From positions 496,001 to 560,000 of the forward strand of contig NZ_PPSL01000003.1 in the NCBI RefSeq assembly GCF_002954265.1: a DNA stretch of 64,000 nucleotides. Direction: 5' to 3'. This document shows positions 16,907 to 23,762 of this stretch, one piece after another. Position numbers and translations under genes: made by a program. The notes beneath the pieces are model-generated. The model made no database searches. It saw only the letters and a program-made list of their open reading frames with translations, and was not told where the DNA came from. Within the stretch, counting starts at the first letter, position 1; every line of letters starts with the position of its first letter. The stretch comes from Flavipsychrobacter stenotrophus (GTDB lineage: Bacteria; Bacteroidota; Bacteroidia; Chitinophagales; Chitinophagaceae).

Positions 16907-17623
16907 CTACCTGCCTATGTAGTCATCAAGCTCGTTACCACTTAATGAATTGGAAAAGCCTTCTTTTACTGTGTTGTAGGCGCCTTTATCGTACACATGA
17001 GCATAGGCAAACTTTGCGAATTCTAATCTTGAATCTTCAAACTTAAAAGCGCCCAAAGTTATCTTTACTTGTTTCGACGTAAAGCAATCGCGTTGCACCG
17101 CAGCTTTGGCATCAGCCAATCTATCACTGTCAAACTTCTTGTTTTTCAGTGCACCGTAAAACTCGTAAAACGATCTGTCGGCCATAGGCGATGAGCAGCC
17201 TCGCCCTCCCGATGATGACGCCCTGCTGGTGACCACAGTATTTCCACCGCCGGTATTACCGCCATTTATATTAATGATGGTCACGTTGGTTACATCAGAG
17301 TATTGTTGTGGTATCTCTTCATAAGAATCGAACACTATCTTTTTACCCGTCACCATGTGATGTTCAATAAACCCAGTTCTCAGGTATAATGTCTGCTCCA
17401 TGGTCGACTTATCCTCAAATTCAAGCTTTACCTTCACAATATCCATAGGAAAGCAACAAAGGGTAATGGTGCTCATTGGTTTTGCGTTCTGCAATTCGCC
17501 ATTGGTGTAGACCTTAAATTTTTTACCCTCAGTGCTATATAGTAATATGCCGCATGGTTGCGCATGAAGGGCAGAGCCTGCCGAACAAATAAGAAAAAGG
17601 GCAAATAGTAGTTTTCTAAGCAT
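16907..17623 (-). CDS. DUF4476 domain protein, exported
   Basis: A 238-aa exported protein: signal peptide of ~21 residues (MLRKLLFALFLICSAGSALHAQ is the leader), a beta-rich N-terminal half that looks like a carboxypeptidase-type domain, a Gly/Ser linker and a C-terminal helical ~90 aa domain matching DUF4476 (SFYEFYGALKNKKFDSDRL and CFTSKQVKITLGAFKFEDSR). DUF4476 is common in Bacteroidota envelopes; its function is unknown. The frame extends to 17740, but the ATG at 17623 starts the signal peptide, and the extra stretch overlaps the tRNA promoter region. Confidence 0.75.
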   Translation of the reverse strand: MLRKLLFALFLICSAGSALHAQPCGILLYSTEGKKFKVYTNGELQNAKPMSTITLCCFPMDIVKVKLEFEDKSTMEQTLYLRTGFIEHHMVTGKKIVFDSYEEIPQQYSDVTNVTIININGGNTGGGNTVVTSRASSSGGRGCSSPMADRSFYEFYGALKNKKFDSDRLADAKAAVQRDCFTSKQVKITLGAFKFEDSRLEFAKFAYAHVYDKGAYNTVKEGFSNSLSGNELDDYIGR

Positions 17624-17740
17624 GTCAGTGGTTTTTTTGACAAAGTATAACAATTTATATGCCAAAACATCCCATATCCTATTTTCACCGGCAAAGAAAA
17701 AACGATCGATAAAAATATTTTCCTTTTTCAAAAAAACCAT

Positions 17741-17748
17741 TACATTTG
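17741..17748 (+). promoter_or_regulatory. -7 box of the tRNA gene
   Basis: TACATTTG, an exact TAnnTTTG match, ends 24 nt before the tRNA 5' end. Confidence 0.6.
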
Positions 17749-17772
17749 CAATCCGTTTGGCGCAAGCCGACA

Positions 17773-17846
17773 GGTCCTATAGCTCAGCTGGTTAGAGCAC
17801 CTGACTCATAATCAGGGGGTCCTTGGTTCAAACCCGAGTGGGACCA
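17773..17846 (+). tRNA. tRNA with CAT anticodon (tRNA-Met, or tRNA-Ile2)
   Basis: A 74-nt cloverleaf. Acceptor GGTCCTA pairs with TGGGACC (one G-T), then D-arm GCTCAGCTGGTTAGAGC, anticodon stem CCTGA/TCAGG with loop CTCATAA (anticodon CAT at 17807-17809), T-arm GGTTCAAACCC region and discriminator A; CCA is not encoded. The loop sequence fits both elongator tRNA-Met and the lysidine-modified tRNA-Ile2, which cannot be separated by eye. Its 3' half is repeated downstream at 19668 and 22421, marking it as an integration target. Confidence 0.9.
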
Positions 17847-17848
17847 CA
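17805..17848 (+). repeat. Putative attL: 3' half of tRNA
   Basis: The 44 nt from the anticodon loop to two bases past the discriminator recur at 19668-19711 with two mismatches. Keeping the tRNA intact on one side and leaving a 3' fragment on the other is the usual mark of site-specific insertion into a tRNA gene. Confidence 0.7.
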
Positions 17849-17858
17849 AGAGAAGGGA

Positions 17859-17890
17859 AGCAGTTACATTTACTTGTAGCTGCTTTTTTG
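17859..17890 (+). terminator. tRNA terminator, copy 1
   Basis: AGCAGTTACA (17859-17868) pairs with TGTAGCTGCT (17875-17884), one G-T pair, then a T6 run. Close copies lie at 22462 and 25374. Confidence 0.8.
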
Positions 17891-17945
17891 CTTTTATGCT
17901 GTACTTGCTAATAACTATACTTTAAGTAAAGGCAAGAGCCATTTA

Positions 17946-17953
17946 TAATTTTG
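17946..17953 (+). promoter_or_regulatory. -7 box of darTG
   Basis: TAATTTTG matches TAnnTTTG and ends only 6 nt before the darT ATG at 17960, so transcription would begin at or next to the start codon and the mRNA would be leaderless or nearly so. Confidence 0.5.
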
Positions 17954-17959
17954 CAAAGA

Positions 17960-18616
17960 ATGCAGAAACTGGTCATTAATCGTAAACGTGAATATTGTTA
18001 TCGGATTTGTCATATCCGAAACCTTACTCATGTACTTGTTAATGGTTTGTGTACTAAGCATCACCCCAAAGCAGACCCTAATTTCATCTCCATTGGCAAT
18101 CCGGGAATAATTAGCGTGCGCGATGATCGCGCGGTACTTATTAATGACTATGGTAACATTGGTGAGTATGTTCCATTTTATTTCACACCGCTATCTATTA
18201 TGCAATACAATATCGTAACAGGGTATTGGGATCCTCCCGTTGCTAAAATTCACCCTGAGGATTTATTGATAATTCAGTGTAAGATCAGTGATCTTGTAGA
18301 AGTTGGGCGCTTTTTTTTTACTGATGGGCAGGCTAATTCTGCAGTTACAAAGCATTATACAGACTTGAATATGCTCAAGGAGATAGATTGGGATTGTATT
18401 CAGCAGCAAAACTTCAGTAAGTCAGGCGATGATTACGATCGTCCACGAAGATATCAAGCGGAGTTTCTTGTTCATAATCATGTGCCTGTAACCTCAATTA
18501 ACGCCTTATTTGTATATAATGAAAAAGCAGCTACTTTTGTTAGAAAGGAAATGGTAAATACGGGCAATAACACGCTTAAAGTTAATATTGAAAACCGTTT
18601 ATATTTTCCTCAATAA
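17960..18616 (+). CDS. darT: DarT toxin, DNA ADP-ribosyltransferase (DUF4433)
   Basis: A 218-aa toxin of the DarT family. DarT enzymes use NAD+ to attach ADP-ribose to thymidine in single-stranded DNA, blocking replication; they act in phage defence and are reversed by DarG. The family pattern is clear: an N-terminal CHIRNLTHVLVNGL helix, GEYVPFYFTPLSIMQYNI, RFFFTDGQAN, the IDWDC turn and RRYQAEFLVHNHVP with the presumed catalytic Glu168. The segment usually read as F-x-P-R-S-P-M has Leu instead of Arg here. The frame opens at a TTG at 17951, but this overlaps the -7 box, so ATG 17960 is preferred. darG follows after 8 nt. Confidence 0.9.
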   Translation: MQKLVINRKREYCYRICHIRNLTHVLVNGLCTKHHPKADPNFISIGNPGIISVRDDRAVLINDYGNIGEYVPFYFTPLSIMQYNIVTGYWDPPVAKIHPEDLLIIQCKISDLVEVGRFFFTDGQANSAVTKHYTDLNMLKEIDWDCIQQQNFSKSGDDYDRPRRYQAEFLVHNHVPVTSINALFVYNEKAATFVRKEMVNTGNNTLKVNIENRLYFPQ

Positions 18617-18624
18617 CTGCTTAT

Positions 18625-19674
18625 ATGTTACATTTCGTTACAGGTGATCTATTACAATCCACAGCTCAGGCGCTGGTAAATACGGTAAACACTGTAGGTG
18701 TAATGGGTAAGGGTATTGCGTTACAGTTTAAAGAGAACTTTCCTGCAAACAATATGGCATATGTTGAAGCATGTAAGCAAAAGTTACTAGTTCCGGGCCA
18801 GCTTTTGCTTGTTAGTGATAAAAGCATTCATTACGGGGTCAAAAGCATAATAAATTTCCCAACAAAAGTACATTGGAAAAGTCCGTCTAAGTATGAGTAC
18901 ATAGAAGATGGTCTGCTTGCTTTGCGTAAATTAATTCTTGAAAAAGGAATACAGAGCATCGCAATACCGCCGTTAGGATGTGGTAATGGAGGACTTGACT
19001 GGGATAAAGTTAAGCCGATGATCAGCGACCATTTAGGTGACCTTGATATTGAAATACAAGTGTACGAGCCAAATGCGCACATCAAACAAATATTACAATC
19101 ACAAGATGTAAAAAAAGAGAGCAGACTTACACCGGCTCGCGCCCAATTACTTTACATGCTTTATGCGTATGAAAGTCTGGGTGAGTATAGCAGCCTTTTT
19201 GCAGCTAATAAGCTAGCCTATTTTCTTCAAAGAATGGGGCAGCCGCTTAAGTTGAACTTTCATGCACATCATTATGGCCCCTATGCTCTTGGAGTAGAGA
19301 AGGTGCTGTATTCACTCAATGGAATATACTTACGTGGAATTGAGCAAGGTCAGGCAAAAGCGTTCGAACCACTTTATCTGAACTACGGAAAATGCGAGGA
19401 AGTAAAAGAGTATATTCAAAAAGAAATCAGCATTGCAGACAAGGGTCGATTGGATAAACTGTTGTACTTGCTAACTGGCTTTACTTCAGATTTATCGCTG
19501 GAAATATTGGCTTCTGTTGATTTTATTTTACAAGACCATCCTGACTTTACACTACAAGAAATTTCAAATGCCATAAGCCAATGGAATGATCGCAAGAAAA
19601 AGCTATTCAAACATGAATATGTTGAGATAGCATACAATCATCTGCTGCAAAATAAGTATCTGTTCACCTCATAA
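18625..19674 (+). CDS. darG: DarG antitoxin, macrodomain DNA ADP-ribosyl hydrolase
   Basis: A 349-aa antitoxin. The N-terminal macrodomain (1-155) removes ADP-ribose from thymidine; motifs include VTGDLLQSTAQALVNTVNTV, VMGKGIALQFK and INFPTKVHWKS, with Lys81 matching the catalytic Lys of the family, then PPLGCGNGGLDW. Residues ~165-349 form the helical C-terminal domain (TPARAQLLYMLYAYESLGEY onward) known in this family to bind DarT directly. The last sense codon (TCA) and the stop (TAA) lie inside the tRNA-derived repeat at 19668-19711. It is expressed with darT as a two-gene operon. Confidence 0.93.
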   Translation: MLHFVTGDLLQSTAQALVNTVNTVGVMGKGIALQFKENFPANNMAYVEACKQKLLVPGQLLLVSDKSIHYGVKSIINFPTKVHWKSPSKYEYIEDGLLALRKLILEKGIQSIAIPPLGCGNGGLDWDKVKPMISDHLGDLDIEIQVYEPNAHIKQILQSQDVKKESRLTPARAQLLYMLYAYESLGEYSSLFAANKLAYFLQRMGQPLKLNFHAHHYGPYALGVEKVLYSLNGIYLRGIEQGQAKAFEPLYLNYGKCEEVKEYIQKEISIADKGRLDKLLYLLTGFTSDLSLEILASVDFILQDHPDFTLQEISNAISQWNDRKKKLFKHEYVEIAYNHLLQNKYLFTS

Positions 19675-19711
19675 TCAGGGAGGCCTTGGTTCAAACCCGA
19701 GTGGGACCACA
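19668..19711 (+). repeat. Putative attR of islet 1: tRNA 3'-half duplicate
   Basis: This is 44 nt matching 17805-17848 except at two positions (19681 and 19683). It starts with CTCATAATCAGGG, the anticodon loop and stem, and runs through the T-arm to GGGACCACA. It overlaps the darG stop codon. Confidence 0.85.
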
Positions 19712-19722
19712 GGTTAGAAATT

Positions 19723-19757
19723 AAAGAGTTGTACAGTCGTACAGCTCTTTTTTTATG
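19723..19757 (+). terminator. Terminator of darTG
   Basis: AAAGAGTTGTAC (19723-19734) pairs with GTACAGCTCTTT (19739-19750), one G-T pair, 4-nt loop, then a T run to 19754. Confidence 0.85.
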
Positions 19758-19822
19758 CCCCATATTTTACCTGCCCCACTAAACATCGCATAATGTTTCA
19801 GTTTTTTTAGGCGCTCGTAAAA

Positions 19823-20518
19823 TCATAAACTTTCAAACCGTCCCCAGTATCGGTCAATTGCCACCTCTATTCCCTCAAAGAAATCCTCACCATGAGTTTC
19901 TCGCAACGCCGCAAGGAAAAGATAAATTGCTTTACCCTCTTCATCAGTCACGTTATCAAAGCGGTCGTGAAACATGGTCAGCCGCCAGTCAAGCTGTTGT
20001 TTCCGCATTAATTCGATCCGTGCATATTTATGAAGAGACTCTACTACGGGCTCATACAGCGGCAATGTCAGATCTTCAACCAACTCGGCAACGAACAAGT
20101 AAATAGAATAGCACGATGCTAATGAATGGTACATGAAAGCAGGCAGAAAATATAGGAATGCCTGGGATGACAGCGCCCATAGATAACTCTCGATTGACCC
20201 AACATAAGATGCTGTAAGTTGAAAAGAAGGTATAGCAGAAAGGAGTTCTTCAATATTGTCAACTTCATGTGTGCTCCTCGTTACATCCGGGCTGATTATT
20301 TGGCCATGTAGTGGCCGCGGTCGCGAGGAGAAACTATCAAAAAAATGCTCACGGTATATTACCAACTGGTGACTTACGGCCGGTTCAGTTTTATTTAGGT
20401 TGGATTCGATTATCTCACTGAACATCTTCTGCTGTTCTTCGGAAAGAGGCGTTTCACTCAACCTCTCCATGAGTTCCCTCATCACTTTTTCCGCATCGAG
20501 CTTTTTATTTTTATCCAT
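19823..20518 (-). CDS. Hypothetical protein, DUF6714-like
   Basis: A 231-aa cytosolic protein, no signal peptide. The N-terminal 45 residues are a charged helix (MDKNKKLDAEKVMRELMERL). The C-terminal half contains SSQAFLYFLPAFMYHSLASC and later GKAIYLFLAALRE, a layout I associate from memory with DUF6714, a family of unknown function seen beside polymorphic-toxin and defence genes. The frame opens at 20575; the ATG at 20518 gives the natural start. It sits convergent to the darTG terminator, inside islet 2. Confidence 0.55.
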   Translation of the reverse strand: MDKNKKLDAEKVMRELMERLSETPLSEEQQKMFSEIIESNLNKTEPAVSHQLVIYREHFFDSFSSRPRPLHGQIISPDVTRSTHEVDNIEELLSAIPSFQLTASYVGSIESYLWALSSQAFLYFLPAFMYHSLASCYSIYLFVAELVEDLTLPLYEPVVESLHKYARIELMRKQQLDWRLTMFHDRFDNVTDEEGKAIYLFLAALRETHGEDFFEGIEVAIDRYWGRFESL

Positions 20519-20650
20519 GTTCGATAGTGTTTTGATTTTGGGCTGCCAACCGATAATTATTTTCAGGTGCCTCAATTGCGCATCAAATTATTGAAAGTTT
20601 TTTTAATTTCAACTAATTGCACCATCTTGTATGCGTAATATACTTTAGTC

Positions 20651-21049
20651 ATGAAAAAGATACTTTTTATTTTAGCCAGCGGCCTGTGCATAAACTATTC
20701 TTATGCCCAGGAAATTAAAGATGGTCACAACAGCACTATAGGGTATATTGAAAATGGCGAAGTTAAGAACGGACATAATGCCACTATCGGCCATATCAAT
20801 AGCAATGGTGAAGTAAAAGACAGCCATAACACTACTATCGGTGTCATAAGGGATGGCGAATTTAAAGATGGGCACAACGCCACTATAGGTCGCGCAGATG
20901 GAAACGAATATAAAGATGGGCACAACAGTACCCTAGGTTATATTAGAGACGGAGAAGTGAAGGATGCGCACAACACCACTATTGGCTATGCAAAAGGCAT
21001 TAGCGCCAACGAAGCAGCTGCATTCTTTTTCTATTACCATTTTGAATAA
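20651..21049 (+). CDS. Exported beta-flower repeat protein
   Basis: A 132-aa protein with signal peptide (ends YSYAQ, ~20 residues), then six tandem units of 16-17 residues with the pattern G-E-V-K-D-G-H-N-x-T-I-G-x-I. Units of this kind make the small four- or five-fold beta-flower (propeller-like) fold seen in many Bacteroidota exported proteins, where a C-terminal hydrophobic tail (AAAFFFYYHF here) closes the ring. The function is unknown. The repeats are also visible in the DNA (GGTCACAACAGCACTATAGG-like blocks), pointing to recent internal duplication. It diverges from the DUF6714-like gene. Confidence 0.75.
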   Translation: MKKILFILASGLCINYSYAQEIKDGHNSTIGYIENGEVKNGHNATIGHINSNGEVKDSHNTTIGVIRDGEFKDGHNATIGRADGNEYKDGHNSTLGYIRDGEVKDAHNTTIGYAKGISANEAAAFFFYYHFE

Positions 21050-21080
21050 GCCGGACCAGATATATAGAAAATGTCCTTCA

Positions 21081-21632
21081 TTACAAATCATCCCAGGTAC
21101 TGATAGAACGTATTCGTTCACCCACACACTCGAAAATCAGATAAGAATCACTTTGGGCAAATTTTACCCTTAGAGGCAACATTTTTTCTTTCGGATATTT
21201 CTTTTTGTCTAGCAGGTAAAATTGATAGGACTCTGGAAATAACGCCGACAGACTTGAAACTTCATCGCCTATCTTAAAGCAAGCAGATTTATAGCAAACA
21301 GTATAAAGTGGATCATTGATATCAAAACCAAAGAAAGTCTTTTCAGCTTTCGAAACCTGGAACTTTGATTTTTTGTAAACAAGTTTATAGTACACCTCTC
21401 CTGTGCTATAGTCTGTATCTCTTATAATTTTATCAGGACGACCAAAATGGCTTTTCAGCGTAGTTTGCGGAGCACCCATAAAAATGTGATTTACCGATGT
21501 TCCTTTGTATGAAATACTATCCTGTGCCTGGCAATTAAGCGATAACAGGGCGATTAGCAACACGAAAAAAAATCTGCCGCCAATGTAGCCTTTGTAACAC
21601 ACTTTGATCCTCCCTGTTTGCTTAGTCATCAT
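21081..21632 (-). CDS. Hypothetical exported protein
   Basis: A 183-aa protein with a long basic N-terminus followed by a hydrophobic segment and a cleavage-like LNCQAQ, so export is likely even though the n-region is unusually long (~20 residues). The mature part starts with DSISYKGTSVNHIFMGAPQ, a pattern typical of small lipocalin- or SmpA-like domains in which a short sequence with a conserved Gly precedes strands; the family is not recognised. A later in-frame start could shorten the leader. It is a single gene in islet 2. Confidence 0.5.
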   Translation of the reverse strand: MMTKQTGRIKVCYKGYIGGRFFFVLLIALLSLNCQAQDSISYKGTSVNHIFMGAPQTTLKSHFGRPDKIIRDTDYSTGEVYYKLVYKKSKFQVSKAEKTFFGFDINDPLYTVCYKSACFKIGDEVSSLSALFPESYQFYLLDKKKYPKEKMLPLRVKFAQSDSYLIFECVGERIRSISTWDDL

Positions 21633-21831
21633 TTTCTATCTGTGTTTGTCATCATTTTTCCTATTTTTTACACTGCTTCTGCTGGGCCATCATTATGTTA
21701 ATTGCCCATTTGCCGCAACAATTTCTTGAATTTTTCGTCAAAATTCTCCATTTCCATGCGTTAATTTTATTATCATTAAAGACAACATCGGCTATCATCC
21801 ATGCAAGTTTATCTCACCGGTGCTGGTAGCT

Positions 21832-22218
21832 TTACTTACCGGTTTTTTTAAAATTCCGCTCATCAGGCAAATCAACATCAAAAATAAGTTCACTGCTTTT
21901 CATTTTTACAAATGCTAAACACCCATTAACGCATGCCTGGTCTTTATTTCCCCCGAAACTCTTCCAATAGGTAAATGAAATTTCTGGGTTTCCGTTGTCA
22001 TTTCGAAATTTCCAATGTCCACGATTTTCAAATTGGCTATCATTCTTTTTATAGTAATGCAGGAAGGAAGAATCATCATACAACTCCACAAAATGAACGG
22101 TGTTGTGCTCAAACGCATTCACATATTTTCCAATTACGTTTTGACTCAGGTCTTTATGACCTTTACATGAGCTTAAGAAGACAATAGTCCCAAGCATTAT
22201 TATTACTATATTTCTCAT
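21832..22218 (-). CDS. Hypothetical lipoprotein
   Basis: A 128-aa protein with lipobox LSSC (Cys18) and a short beta-rich body (GKYVNAFEHNTVHFVELYDD, GHWKFRNDNG, ISFTYWKSFGG), which resembles small META/lipocalin-type barrels but has no assigned family. A -7 box (TAAATTTG on the minus strand, 22242-22249) lies 24 nt upstream, indicating its own promoter. It is in islet 2, 200 nt from the next gene. Confidence 0.6.
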   Translation of the reverse strand: MRNIVIIMLGTIVFLSSCKGHKDLSQNVIGKYVNAFEHNTVHFVELYDDSSFLHYYKKNDSQFENRGHWKFRNDNGNPEISFTYWKSFGGNKDQACVNGCLAFVKMKSSELIFDVDLPDERNFKKTGK

Positions 22219-22241
22219 GATTTTTCAGACTACTGATAAAA

Positions 22242-22249
22242 CAAATTTA
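22242..22249 (-). promoter_or_regulatory. -7 box for the islet 2 lipoprotein gene
   Basis: CAAATTTA on the plus strand reads TAAATTTG on the minus strand, an exact TAnnTTTG match 24 nt before the ATG. Confidence 0.45.
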
Positions 22250-22420
22250 GTATAAATCATTGATTACCTTATCGACGCAAAATCGCTCTGCCTGGCTTAG
22301 GCACCCGCTGTTCAGGAGAGAATATTTGTCGGCAAAATAAAGCTCCATATTCTTACAGACTTGAACTGGAACAAAACTTGAAAAGATCTTTTTACAATAA
22401 TTGCGGCAAATTTATGCAGC

Positions 22421-22459
22421 CCATAATCATGGGGCCTGGTTCAAACCCGAGTGCGACTA
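22421..22459 (+). repeat. Decayed third copy of the tRNA 3' half
   Basis: It contains CATAATCA (22422-22429) and an exact 17-nt match to the tRNA T-arm (TGGTTCAAACCCGAGTG, 22437-22453), with a 2-nt shortening and several substitutions relative to the tRNA. A copy of the tRNA terminator follows directly. Confidence 0.75.
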
Positions 22460-22461
22460 AA

Positions 22462-22490
22462 AGCAGTTACAGAAATGTAGCTGCTTTTTT
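22462..22490 (+). terminator. tRNA-type terminator, copy 2
   Basis: AGCAGTTACA (22462-22471) pairs with TGTAGCTGCT (22476-22485), then T6. The stem is identical to that at 17859, with a shorter loop. Confidence 0.75.
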
Positions 22491-22577
22491 ATTTTATGTA
22501 TAACAGCACTTACAAGCCCGTTAAGCACAGTTATAAACTATTAATGATCCCCGATATTATGTTGGCTAATATTGTAC

Positions 22578-23648
22578 ATGCTGTTAAGACTACAATACAT
22601 ATTCCTTTCGCTGCTGCTAGGCTGCACTACATCTGCCTTTGCTCAGAATTATAACAACCCCGCAAAACGTTTTCTACATTACTACAACACACATCAGAAG
22701 GACAGCCTTGAGCTGCTACTATCAGATGATTTTACTTTCAACAGGAGCTTCGTTAAGGATAGTTTGGCAGGCAAACAAGACTTTCTTGGTTCATTCATGC
22801 GATATTATGCGGCATTCAACTCGCAGTACGAAACCCTGCATACTACATATGATACCACTACTACAACAATAATCGCGTTAGATCGTAACAACGAGGTAAA
22901 ATTCCTGCAACTTACTCCTGCTTCGTGGAAGCTTACTATTCAAACTAAAGGTGACAAGGTGACTTCGTTTAGGATGGGAGCCACTGCGCATTCAGGAGCC
23001 TATTTTAATGAGCTGATCAGTAAAACAAAATTGTTTCGGAAATGGGCATCTACCAAATACGGAAACGGGATCCTCAGCAAAATAGACGGCGACGTTGCCA
23101 CCTATCATCAACTCATGGAAGAATACTATGATCATCATCCGCTGGAATATCATTTTACCCCGGCTAAATCTGCCAATGGCATGCCGTGTAGCCACTTTGG
23201 CAAACTCTTACTCAAACAGAGACTTGCCCTTTATCCATTCAGCAAGGCAGCAAGCGTTGTGTTGGTTTCTTTTACAGATACCCTCCGTTATGCCGACTAC
23301 GTTTCGCTTGAAAAAAGATTCCCCGATTTTGCTGCGGTAAAAGATAAAAAGAAGCTGTCTGCCGCCGATATTGACAAATTGAGTGACCTGCTATTTAATG
23401 TTGGATATGACACCAAAGAAATTTTTGTGACCGAATTATCCGCATGTCCGTCACTCAAACACGCTATTGTGTTCCTTAACGCAAAAGGTGAGCCATTTGA
23501 TTACATTGGTGTATTCTGGAACTGTTATGCGCTGGAATATAATTTCAATAAGATCAGGTTACCCGAAACTTGTTATGGTAAATTAGGGTTGTTAAGGCGC
23601 TTTTTCTTAGAGCGTGGTGTAACAATGACTGGTTCGAAAGAATGGTAA
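22578..23648 (+). CDS. Hypothetical exported protein with SnoaL/NTF2-like N-terminus
   Basis: A 356-aa exported protein (signal ends SAFAQ, ~22 residues). The first ~110 mature residues (AKRFLHYYNTHQKDSLELLL, FMRYYAAFNSQY, VKFLQLTPASWKLTIQTKGD) resemble the NTF2/SnoaL cone fold. The remainder has no recognised domain; a SADIDKLSDLLFNVGYDT helix and an ACPSLKHAIVFLNAKGE strand are noticeable. The frame opens with a TTG at 22572; ATG 22578 is preferred. Function unknown. Confidence 0.6.
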   Translation: MLLRLQYIFLSLLLGCTTSAFAQNYNNPAKRFLHYYNTHQKDSLELLLSDDFTFNRSFVKDSLAGKQDFLGSFMRYYAAFNSQYETLHTTYDTTTTTIIALDRNNEVKFLQLTPASWKLTIQTKGDKVTSFRMGATAHSGAYFNELISKTKLFRKWASTKYGNGILSKIDGDVATYHQLMEEYYDHHPLEYHFTPAKSANGMPCSHFGKLLLKQRLALYPFSKAASVVLVSFTDTLRYADYVSLEKRFPDFAAVKDKKKLSAADIDKLSDLLFNVGYDTKEIFVTELSACPSLKHAIVFLNAKGEPFDYIGVFWNCYALEYNFNKIRLPETCYGKLGLLRRFFLERGVTMTGSKEW

Positions 23649-23727
23649 GTTAAATGAATGTTAGTTCAGCCAAACTGGCCCACCAAAACAAATCACCTCG
23701 CATAACCCATTCCTAATCAATATGCAT

Positions 23728-23735
23728 TACATTTG
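23728..23735 (+). promoter_or_regulatory. -7 box for the NHL-repeat protein
   Basis: TACATTTG, exact consensus, 27 nt before the ATG at 23763. Confidence 0.5.
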
Positions 23736-23762
23736 TCCCTATATCTAGTTAGCCGAGCAATT

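Larger units (their letters stand above)
17849..19711 (+). mobile_element. Islet 1: tRNA-anchored darTG cargo element without integrase
   Basis: A 1.86-kb interval bounded by the intact tRNA and its 3' duplicate. It contains only the tRNA terminator, darT and darG. No integrase, transposase or resolvase is inside or near it, so if it moved it was mobilised in trans or the recombinase gene has been lost. The interval looks more AT-rich by eye than the neighbouring genes. The mobility claim is inferred from the repeats; the toxin-antitoxin content fits accessory DNA. Confidence 0.6.
19712..22459. mobile_element. Islet 2: accessory interval between tRNA 3' duplicates
   Basis: About 2.75 kb between the good tRNA 3' duplicate (19668-19711) and a decayed one (22421-22459). 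It holds four genes of low recognisability in mixed orientation: a DUF6714-like protein, a beta-flower repeat protein, an exported hypothetical protein and a lipoprotein. No recombinase is present. It looks like an older insertion at the same tRNA, nested outside islet 1; this order is inferred from the decay of the outer repeat. Confidence 0.45.

Noticed and set aside
19681-19711. A second functional tRNA gene after darG
   Set aside because: Only the anticodon-loop-to-3' half is present; the acceptor 5' strand and D-arm are replaced by darG coding sequence, so it cannot fold as a tRNA.
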